The notes below the pieces were generated by a model. That model made no database searches, was not told where the DNA came from, and was given only the letters and a program-made list of their open reading frames with translations. From a bacterium (GTDB taxonomy: Bacteria; Patescibacteriota; JAUYIX01): a DNA stretch of 6,526 bases. A program made the position numbers and the translations under genes. The stretch is taken from assembly GCA_030688115.1 (NCBI GenBank), contig JAUYIX010000078.1, forward strand, positions 1 through 6,526, in the 5' to 3' direction. Of the stretch, positions 1 through 4,773 are shown in pieces. The stretch's first letter is position 1, and each line of letters begins with the position of its first letter.

Positions 1-98
1 AGCCTGTTGAGAACTCTAAAACGGCTGATACTGGCTCTAAAACGCCTGCTCCCGAGAAGAAAAAAACGCTCGACGATATTCTTGAAGAAAAAATTTAA
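1..98 (+). CDS. rpsF: Probable 30S ribosomal protein S6, C-terminal end (partial)
   Basis: An open frame enters from the left edge (first full codon at 3) and stops with TAA at 96-98, giving 31 residues. It is a lysine-, proline- and threonine-rich tail ending in KTLDDILEEKI. No S6 core fold lies inside the window, so the identification rests on context: the next genes are ssb and rpsR, and rpsF-ssb-rpsR is a widely conserved bacterial order. A charged, low-complexity C-terminal extension is common on S6 proteins. S6 binds S18 on the platform of the small ribosomal subunit, so S6 and S18 would be made from one operon. The gap to ssb is 60 nt. An unrelated upstream gene cannot be excluded from this fragment alone. 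Confidence 0.65.
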   Translation, partial: PVENSKTADTGSKTPAPEKKKTLDDILEEKI

Positions 99-158
99 CA
101 TCTTCTTTATCCTCCGTATCGCATACTCTAGGCATAATTAAATCATAACCACACACCC

Positions 159-665
159 ATGGATCTAAATAAAGTAATGCTCATCGGTAACATCACGCAG
201 GACCCAGAAGTCCGCACTACCCCACAAGGGCAGAACGTTTGCTCGTTTTCGGTAGCAACCAACCTGACCTGGACCGACCAGAGCGGCCAACGCCAACAGC
301 GCGCAGAGTTTCACAACATTGTCGCCTGGCGAAAACTAGCCGACATCTGTGCTCAATACCTGCAAAAAGGTAAAAAAGTCTACATCGAGGGACGTCTACA
401 GACACGTAACTGGCAGGGACAAGATGGCCTCAAGCGCTACCGCACAGAGATCGTTGCCGACAACATGATCATGCTCTCGGGAGGACCGGGTACTAATAAA
501 ACGGCCGGAGCACCCAGCGCCACTAAGTCAACGAGCGCCAAGCCCGACGCTGTACCAACGGTCGACCTTAATGCCGATGCAAAGAGCACCAAGCCCGTCG
601 CCACGGTAGCCGCCGGATCAAACTCACAAAGTGGGACTATAACCATTGAGGATATCCCATTCTAA
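159..665 (+). CDS. ssb: Single-stranded DNA-binding protein SSB
   Basis: The 168-residue product is a typical bacterial SSB, which coats single-stranded DNA in replication, recombination and repair and recruits partners through its C-terminal tip. Residues 1 to about 108 form the OB fold, starting MDLNKVMLIGNITQDPEVR and including the EFHNIVAWRKLADICAQYL and GKKVYIEGRLQTRNW segments typical of the family. Residues 109-160 are a disordered Ala/Thr/Ser/Lys linker. The protein ends IEDIPF (163-168), a slightly less acidic version of the canonical DDDIPF tip. The ATG at 159 is the natural start because the OB fold begins at once; the bases before it (CATAACCACACACCC) contain no Shine-Dalgarno motif. 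The stop TAA (663-665) shares its last A with the rpsR ATG. Confidence 0.97.
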   Translation: MDLNKVMLIGNITQDPEVRTTPQGQNVCSFSVATNLTWTDQSGQRQQRAEFHNIVAWRKLADICAQYLQKGKKVYIEGRLQTRNWQGQDGLKRYRTEIVADNMIMLSGGPGTNKTAGAPSATKSTSAKPDAVPTVDLNADAKSTKPVATVAAGSNSQSGTITIEDIPF

Positions 666-895
666 TGCAACACAGTATCGCACCCGCACGGGCAGCTAAA
701 GTTTGCCCGTTTCATGACAACAAGGCCCCCATCATCGACTATAAAAATGTCCGTTTGATGCGTAAGTTCTTGTCGTCCTACGCAAAAATTTTGCCTCGCC
801 GGCGCACCGGAGTGTGCGCCAAGCACCAGCGCCAAGTCTCGGCTGAGGTAAAAAAAGCGCGCCTCGTGGCACTGGTGCGTTTTGTACAGGCCTAA
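665..895 (+). CDS. rpsR: 30S ribosomal protein S18
   Basis: This 76-residue basic protein matches S18, the platform protein that pairs with S6 in the small subunit. The conserved core runs from PIIDYKNVRLMRKFLSSYAK (residues 22-41) through the hallmark ILPRRRTGVCAKHQRQV (42-58) and ends in a basic helix, KKARLVALVRF (63-73). Length is normal for the family. The two cysteines (C14 in VCPF, C51 in GVCAKH) do not by themselves make a clear metal site. The ATG overlaps the ssb TAA by one base (TAATG), which suggests translational coupling by re-initiation; a GAGG lies about 13 nt upstream, too far to be a good ribosome binding site. The following gene begins 3 nt after the stop. Confidence 0.97.
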   Translation: MQHSIAPARAAKVCPFHDNKAPIIDYKNVRLMRKFLSSYAKILPRRRTGVCAKHQRQVSAEVKKARLVALVRFVQA

Positions 896-898
896 ACC

Positions 899-1231
899 GT
901 GCAGGTTCAAAAAAACTTTATAGTAAAAGGACGCAACGTCGCGTTTGCCTGTGTTAACTGCGGGCTAAAGGTTAGGCCGCACGTCTCCAGTGTTCGTAAT
1001 CACTGCCCTGAGTGCCTTTGGTCTGTGCATGTTGACGAGGTTGTTCCGGGAGACCGACGGGCCTCGTGTCACGGTCGCATGCAGCCGATGGGCTATGCGC
1101 TTACCCGAGACGGTCACGATCTGGAACACCATTGCCAAAAGTGCGATAAAAAATCTATCAACCGCTCTGCCCCGGATGACAATGTCGACGCCCTGATCAG
1201 CCTACCGGCCGTAACAAGAACGACTAAATAA
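899..1231 (+). CDS. RNHCP domain protein (putative zinc-ribbon, function unknown)
   Basis: The 110-residue product carries the RNHCP domain, a small family named for its invariant motif and of unknown biochemical role. Visible signatures in order: FACVNCG (CxxC at residues 18-21), RNHCPECLWSVHVD (33-46), a PGDRRASCHGRMQPMG block (50-65), HHCQKC (CxxC at 79-82) and a C-terminal NRSAPDDN segment (88-95). The six cysteines with adjacent histidines suggest one or two zinc sites, by inference. The start is GTG at 899, only 3 nt after the rpsR stop, with ACAGG about 8 nt upstream as a weak ribosome binding site; an upstream in-frame start would run into rpsR. Tight coupling to ssb and rpsR hints at a role near the ribosome or nucleic acids, but that is context only. 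It converges on the next gene with 2 nt between stop codons. Confidence 0.9.
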   Translation: MQVQKNFIVKGRNVAFACVNCGLKVRPHVSSVRNHCPECLWSVHVDEVVPGDRRASCHGRMQPMGYALTRDGHDLEHHCQKCDKKSINRSAPDDNVDALISLPAVTRTTK

Positions 1232-1238
1232 CGTTATT
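1227..1238. repeat. Perfect 12-bp palindrome joining two convergent stop codons
   Basis: AATAACGTTATT reads the same on both strands. It contains the TAA of the plus-strand RNHCP gene (1229-1231) and the TAA of the minus-strand membrane protein gene (1234-1236), separated by CG. There is no other sequence between the two convergent genes, so transcription from either side must end inside the opposing gene or here. The palindrome is too short and AT-rich, with no spacer loop, to be a strong intrinsic terminator. Some symmetry is forced by two TAA codons facing each other. Confidence 0.6.
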
Positions 1239-2055
1239 GGATCTCGAGCGTCTCAAGGATATCGCGCAAGTACCCGAAGTCTGCCTCCGGCTCTTCCAAA
1301 AAGCCGCAAATTTTGCTGGCAACTATATTAAATGAGCCTCCCACCAGTTCTATCACAGGCTGACTGCAGAGACCCCCATAGTCGTATTCGACGGCTTGGT
1401 AGCCTCCCACGACCACCTCTCGAGGAGCAACAATTGGCGGGAACTCGCCTTGTTCAGCGGTTACCGCAGCTATTATTTGGTCTGCGGTGCGCGATCCCCT
1501 GACTGACAGCCGGTCAAAACGATACCATCCGCAGCCCTCGCCAACGGCCATAGGCCCAAACTGAATGGCAGCCAGCACATCATCTTGGCCGGGCAGCGGT
1601 ACCGCCAGCTCATCGAATGGCTCGACACGATAATCTTCCGATCCCCAATCAAGGTTGAACGGCAGCGCTACTTCAAAACCATACTCTGTATCCGTATAAA
1701 CAAATTTGCTAGTCGCGTCGTCAACAACAAAACCGGCCTCACAATCCGGCAAACCGTTGGCGTTTTTACTGTAGTCACCCAAGTTGTCCGGGGTTAGTAC
1801 AATCCGGTCATCGGTAGCTAGGAGCGCCTCCAGGCCAGCATTAGGCGAGACCGACCCTGTGCTCGGTGAGTCCTCAGCGGGCAGCATCTCAACGGCTTGA
1901 TCGCCAGCAGCTGCCAGATCGCTCGTTTGATCACGCTTATCGGCCAAAACCGTCAGCGTGTACCAAATAATCAGACCAAAAAAGACAACTACAATAACCG
2001 CCACCCAGAGCATCGTACTGGACGAGCGCGTTGATGTTCTTCGCCTTTTTGCCAT
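1234..2055 (-). CDS. Membrane-anchored extracytoplasmic protein of unknown function
   Basis: I do not recognise a named family for this 273-residue protein. A basic N-terminus (MAKRRRTSTR) is followed by one hydrophobic helix (about 15-38, LWVAVIVVVFFGLIIWYTL), which by the positive-inside rule anchors it with the C-terminal part outside the cell. Residues 40-95 form an acidic, Ser/Ala-rich linker. The domain from about 100 to 273 has a YTDTEYGFEVALP motif (120-132), resembling the 'Y-x-N-x-x-Y-G-F-x-x-x-x-P' start of PsbP-like secreted domains, and ends YLRDILETLEIQ, like their common 'ILxTfxF' terminus. Four cysteines (105, 175, 230, 250) all lie in the predicted outside part and could form two disulfides. 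Base TAAGG sits 2 nt before the ATG, rather close for a ribosome binding site. The gene lies downstream of recA across a 180-bp structured gap and may have its own promoter. Confidence 0.85.
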   Translation of the reverse strand: MAKRRRTSTRSSSTMLWVAVIVVVFFGLIIWYTLTVLADKRDQTSDLAAAGDQAVEMLPAEDSPSTGSVSPNAGLEALLATDDRIVLTPDNLGDYSKNANGLPDCEAGFVVDDATSKFVYTDTEYGFEVALPFNLDWGSEDYRVEPFDELAVPLPGQDDVLAAIQFGPMAVGEGCGWYRFDRLSVRGSRTADQIIAAVTAEQGEFPPIVAPREVVVGGYQAVEYDYGGLCSQPVIELVGGSFNIVASKICGFLEEPEADFGYLRDILETLEIQ

Positions 2056-2060
2056 GACCT

Positions 2061-2145
2061 TACTGTATCACACTGCCCAGCCAACTATAATCAAGCAACT
2101 CTTAGGCAGTCCGTGCGGCCATGAGCAATTTTACAGTAGTGCTCA
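2061..2145. repeat. Nested and competing inverted repeats upstream of the membrane protein gene
   Basis: Three inverted-repeat pairs overlap here. TACTGTA (2061-2067) is complementary to TACAGTA (2132-2138). Nested inside, ACTGCC (2072-2077) pairs with GGCAGT (2105-2110). TGAGCA (2122-2127) pairs with TGCTCA (2140-2145), but this hairpin holds the TACAGTA arm in its loop and so competes with the outer stem. On the minus strand this would be the 5' leader of the gene starting at 2055. Each stem alone is short enough to arise by chance; the nesting makes the group worth noting. Confidence 0.35.
2084..2089 (-). promoter_or_regulatory. Possible -10 element for the membrane protein gene
   Basis: On the minus strand the hexamer TATAGT (five of six matches to TATAAT) lies 28 nt before the ATG at 2055. 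No acceptable -35 hexamer is found 16-18 nt further upstream, where the sequence reads around GGACTGC. It is offered only as the best -10-like sequence in this gap. Confidence 0.2.
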
Positions 2146-2162
2146 CACGCTACGTGACGCCT

Positions 2163-2229
2163 GCGGCAGTAGTCGGTGAGCAAACCATTTAAGCTTAGTG
2201 CCATGGTCTTGCGAGCCGACTACTGCCGC
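2163..2229. terminator. Long 67-nt hairpin just downstream of recA (terminator or structured RNA)
   Basis: GCGGCAGTAGTCGG (2163-2176) is perfectly complementary to CCGACTACTGCCGC (2216-2229). After a 3 by 3 internal loop the stem continues with GCAA (2180-2183) against TTGC (2209-2212), then, past a single bulged base (2208), ACCAT (2184-2188) against ATGGT (2203-2207). This leaves a 14-nt loop that contains the small palindrome TAAGCTTA (2190-2197). On the minus strand the structure begins 7 nt after the recA stop codon, the usual place for a terminator. Neither strand has a run of Ts after it, so a classical intrinsic terminator is not established; a 3'-end protecting structure, a palindromic repeat element or a small RNA are alternatives. 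Confidence 0.8.
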
Positions 2230-2235
2230 CCCCTA

Positions 2236-3432
2236 TTACTTAGCTGCTAATCCGATCGGCTCTCCTGTGCGCTCGCGCTCCCGTACGACCGCCCAGATAC
2301 GTTTTTCGATCTCTTTAGCAAGCTTGCCGTTCTCCTTCAAAAACTGTTTGGCTGACTCTCGCCCCTGACCAAGTTTGGTCTCTCCGTAGTTAAACCATGA
2401 CCCCGACCGGGTAACTAAACCGTACATAACACCGCAGTCGATCACGTCTCCCTCAAAACTGATGCCCTGGTTATACATAATGTCGAACTCCGCCACACGG
2501 AACGGTGGCGCGACTTTGTTTTTGACGATCTTAACCTTTACGCGGTTACCAATAATATCCTCGTTGAGTTTGAGTTGTGCTCGACGACGCACCTCAATGC
2601 GCACCGAAGAGTAAAACTTAAGTGCCATTCCACCCGTGGTCGTCTCGGGGTTACCAAACATCACGCCGATTTTCATGCGTAACTGGTTAATAAAGATCAC
2701 TGTCGTATTAGACTTGGAGACGATCGAGGTCAACTTACGCAGTGCCTGGCTCAAGAGACGTGCCTGTAAGCCCATGTGGCTATCGCCCATCTCGCCCTCG
2801 ATCTCAGCTCGCGGAGTAAGTGCCGCCACCGAGTCGATAACGACTACATCAACAGCACTTGACCGCACCAGCGCCTCAACGATCTCGAGTGCCTGTTCTC
2901 CCGTGTCCGGTTGGCTAATCAATAGGTCATCGATCTTAACTCCGATGCGCTTGGCATACTCGGGATCCAAGGCGTGCTCGGCATCAACAAAAGCGGCGAT
3001 CCCGCCCTTTTTTTGCACACTGGCCACGATGTGCTGAGCCAAAGTGGTCTTACCGGAGCTCTCAGGACCATAAATCTCGATGACGCGTCCCTTGGGCACG
3101 CCGCCAACTCCTAAAGCAATATCCAAAGAGAGCGAACCGGTCGGAATCGTATCGACATCAACTCGCTTGGTCTCGCCCAGTTTCATGATCGAACCCTCTC
3201 CAAAGCGGGTCTTAATTTGATCGACGGCCATACGAGCTGCCTCGTCGCGCGCCAGCTGCGGATCTAAGGCTTTTTTAGCCCCTTTAGGGCCCATAGCCCC
3301 TCCAGCGGAGGTTTTTACGTCTTTACCACCAGACTGCTTGGTACCTGCCGCAGACTGCATAGCGACCGGCAAAGGCACCCTCTTGGCGGGGTCTACGGTT
3401 ACGGTTGATGATTTGGGGGATTTTTTTGACAT
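2236..3432 (-). CDS. recA: Recombinase RecA with long N-terminal extension
   Basis: RecA forms ATP-dependent filaments on single-stranded DNA and catalyses strand exchange in recombinational repair. The 398-residue product has Walker A GPESSGKT (122-129), the VDAEHALD block with the catalytic glutamate (E152), Walker B VVVIDSVAALTP with D200, loop L1 near EGEMGDSHMGLQAR (212-225) and loop L2 around GNPETTTGGMALKFY (260-274). M269 occupies a position that is Asn in E. coli RecA. The C-terminus, KEIEKRIWAVV and beyond, is normal. Core homology starts near residue 60 (LARDEAARMAVDQIKTRFG); the preceding 55-60 residues are a Lys/Ser/Ala/Gly-rich low-complexity extension absent from typical RecA of about 350 residues. 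ATG at 3432 was chosen because the frame is open and codons look ordinary, but internal ATGs at residues 25 and 47 are possible starts. No Shine-Dalgarno motif precedes any clear start. The upstream neighbour is RodZ-like. Confidence 0.97.
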   Translation of the reverse strand: MSKKSPKSSTVTVDPAKRVPLPVAMQSAAGTKQSGGKDVKTSAGGAMGPKGAKKALDPQLARDEAARMAVDQIKTRFGEGSIMKLGETKRVDVDTIPTGSLSLDIALGVGGVPKGRVIEIYGPESSGKTTLAQHIVASVQKKGGIAAFVDAEHALDPEYAKRIGVKIDDLLISQPDTGEQALEIVEALVRSSAVDVVVIDSVAALTPRAEIEGEMGDSHMGLQARLLSQALRKLTSIVSKSNTTVIFINQLRMKIGVMFGNPETTTGGMALKFYSSVRIEVRRRAQLKLNEDIIGNRVKVKIVKNKVAPPFRVAEFDIMYNQGISFEGDVIDCGVMYGLVTRSGSWFNYGETKLGQGRESAKQFLKENGKLAKEIEKRIWAVVRERERTGEPIGLAAK

Positions 3433-3458
3433 ACGGTTGAAGTGAATAAATTATGCTA

Positions 3459-3478
3459 ACGGTCAACGCTAGTACCGT
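3459..3478. repeat. Inverted repeat ACGGT-N10-ACCGT upstream of recA
   Basis: ACGGT (3459-3463) and ACCGT (3474-3478) form a 5-bp inverted repeat with a 10-nt spacer, 27-46 nt before the recA ATG and close to a -10-like CATAAT (minus strand, 3450-3455). The position would suit an operator. The repeat does not match the LexA boxes I know (CTGT-N8-ACAG, GAAC-N4-GTTC or GTTC-N7-GTTC), and a 5-bp repeat has little statistical weight. Confidence 0.2.
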
Positions 3479-3501
3479 CGAGTGTACGACCTGTGCATAA
3501 A

Positions 3502-3521
3502 GAGATTCTAAAGGAAATCTC
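3502..3521 (-). terminator. Weak hairpin terminator candidate after the RodZ-like gene
   Basis: On the minus strand GAGATT and AATCTC form a 6-bp stem around an 8-nt loop, followed by TTTAT. It begins 3 nt after the RodZ-like stop codon (TAA at 3524-3526), which suits a terminator between this gene and recA. The stem is short and AT-rich and the T-run is only three bases, so read-through into recA is likely. Confidence 0.4.
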
Positions 3522-3523
3522 GC

Positions 3524-4558
3524 TTAGCGAGCGGCGGTTGTGGATAAATCGCTCAGGTCGAGGTCTTCGGTAAAAGTGATGCCGCGCAAAAAGCCTTCCC
3601 CTAATTTTGTTAACTTTTTGCCCCGGAATTCTACCGCGGTATGTTCCGCTTTACCACTGGTCAAAACAACTTGGTTATCCCCCACAAATGTTTTGGTAGA
3701 ACTCGGCAGAAGCGTACCCTCAAAAGCGGAGCGGCCATCAACATCGACCGATATCCAGGTCGCCTCATCCAGGATCTCGACGGTTACCGCTACGGGGCCC
3801 TCCTCGGTTGACGCGCCCTGTGCGACTACCGTGTCCGTATCACTAGCATCCGCATCGCTCGGCCGAACCTCGTTTTTAACAGCAACCGGATCCAAATTGG
3901 CCTGGATCGTTCTGATCACCTCGGTCTCGCGTCCAAGCTTGCTCCGGGCGGCGATTTTTATTTGGTTCATCCCGGACTGTAAGGTAAGCGTCTCTCTAAA
4001 ATTGCCATCGGCGCTAACCAAAACCGGCTGGCCATTGATCGTTAATTGAGCTGAGGCATCCGTCTCTCCGACCAAAACAAGTGCGCTTGCAGAGACGGCA
4101 TGATCACTGGATGGCTCGATCAAAACGAGGGCCGGCTTACGGCCGAGACTCGAGACCGCTAGGGTCACATATACAAGTCCGGCGATCAGTGCCAGGCCGA
4201 TCATCCCGGATCTAAAAACCAGTGGCGTAATCTTAACCCTCGGCAAAAGTCGTTTACGCTCGGGAAAAGCCCGTTTAGGATCGAGGGCGGCACTCGCTTG
4301 ACCCGCCATGTGACGCGCAATCCCGCGCTCGCGCTCCCACTGCTCCAACAAAGCTGCCTCATCCAGGCGCAAATATCTTGCGTAGGCACGAATAAACCCA
4401 CGCACGTAAATCTCGGCCGGCAATCGTTTGCGATCCTCACGCTCGAGCGCATCCAAGTATTTGGCCTGAACCTGCGTCTCCCGAGCGATACGCTCTAGCG
4501 ATATGCCAAGAGCAAGCCTGCGGCCATTGAGGATATCCCCAACGGTCTGGACTTGCAT
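3524..4558 (-). CDS. rodZ: RodZ-like protein: HTH domain, membrane helix, Ig-like and RodZ C-terminal domains
   Basis: RodZ proteins are membrane-spanning partners of the MreB cytoskeleton in cell-shape control. From ATG 4558 the product is 344 residues. Residues about 5-66 are the RodZ-type helix-turn-helix (VGDILNGRRLALGISLERIA, then AEIYVRGFIRAYARYLRLD). A basic stretch (about 94-110) precedes one membrane helix (about 117-136). Residues 143-220 look like an Ig-like fold (IEPSSDHAVSASALVLVGETD, NGQPV, GMNQIKI). After an acidic linker, residues 255-330 match the RodZ C-terminal domain (DUF4115 type): TWISVDVDG, FEGTLLPSSTKTF, LGEGF. The frame is open to a GTG at 4600 (14 more residues), but the domain normally begins close to MQVQTVGDIL, so ATG 4558 is preferred. 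Neither start has a good Shine-Dalgarno motif. An MreB-independent role is possible, since no mreB is visible. Confidence 0.88.
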   Translation of the reverse strand: MQVQTVGDILNGRRLALGISLERIARETQVQAKYLDALEREDRKRLPAEIYVRGFIRAYARYLRLDEAALLEQWERERGIARHMAGQASAALDPKRAFPERKRLLPRVKITPLVFRSGMIGLALIAGLVYVTLAVSSLGRKPALVLIEPSSDHAVSASALVLVGETDASAQLTINGQPVLVSADGNFRETLTLQSGMNQIKIAARSKLGRETEVIRTIQANLDPVAVKNEVRPSDADASDTDTVVAQGASTEEGPVAVTVEILDEATWISVDVDGRSAFEGTLLPSSTKTFVGDNQVVLTSGKAEHTAVEFRGKKLTKLGEGFLRGITFTEDLDLSDLSTTAAR

Positions 4559-4639
4559 GATTCGTCTCGTAAAAAATCCGCTAACCATGAGCGGCAACAC
4601 GTATATTCAACGCGGTTCCCTGGGAATTAAGCAGGCCTA

Positions 4640-4668
4640 ATTCTACAACTTTTGGGCCGCCCGGTCAA
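4640..4668 (-). promoter_or_regulatory. Sigma70-type promoter for the RodZ-like gene (and perhaps recA)
   Basis: On the minus strand TTGACC (forward 4663-4668) is followed after 17 nt by TAGAAT (forward 4640-4645). These are five of six matches to each consensus hexamer with ideal spacing. Transcription would begin near 4633, giving a leader of about 75 nt to ATG 4558, or about 33 nt to GTG 4600. It is the best promoter seen in the window and sits in the 207-bp gap between two same-strand genes. Confidence 0.6.
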
Positions 4669-4727
4669 TGCTCAAAAGTGTGTGACGGAGCCCAGTAATC
4701 CCCGAATAGTGAAATAATTGAGCGGGC

Positions 4728-4773
4728 CTTGTGCAGATCAACAGATCTTGTGTAGATCAAACAGGTCAAACAG
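4728..4773. repeat. Short tandem-like repeat at the 3' end of the large membrane protein gene
   Basis: CTTGTGCAGATCAACAG (4728-4744) is followed by CTTGTGTAGATCAAACAG (4747-4764), with one substitution and one inserted A, and then by a partial third copy, GTCAAACAG (4765-4773), that overlaps the stop codon and last codons of the gene. The two full units start 19 nt apart. Between them AGATC-AACA-GATCT (4735-4748) forms a small inverted repeat. This may be local slippage duplication or a small protein-binding array; no known consensus fits. Confidence 0.55.

Noticed and set aside
133..138. CATAAT as a -10 element for a separate ssb promoter
   Set aside because: No -35 hexamer is found 16-18 nt upstream; the nearest candidate, TTTATC at 106-111, is 21 nt away.
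2163..2229. A tRNA gene in the long hairpin after recA
   Set aside because: The element is one long hairpin rather than a cloverleaf and lacks a T-loop consensus (GTTCRA) and anticodon arm.
2056..2235. Integron attC site or CRISPR repeats in the recA downstream gap
   Set aside because: The inverted repeats lack the attC core sites (GTTRRRY and RYYYAAC), and there are no regularly spaced identical direct repeats.
2636..3037. A 133-codon plus-strand open frame inside recA
   Set aside because: It is antisense to the most conserved part of RecA and has no start signal or family features.
3450..3468. TTGACC plus CATAAT upstream of recA as a promoter
   Set aside because: On the minus strand the two hexamers are only 5 nt apart, so they cannot act together as -35 and -10; no other good pair was found for recA.
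3540..4049. A 169-codon plus-strand open frame opposite the RodZ-like gene
   Set aside because: It lies wholly antisense to a gene with recognisable domains, has no family motifs and reads as a Ser/Thr-rich shadow.
4766..4768. TGA read as glycine (alternative genetic code of some Patescibacteria)
   Set aside because: Reading through it adds a tail without domain features that crosses the repeat and the RodZ promoter; no gene in the window needs an in-frame TGA.
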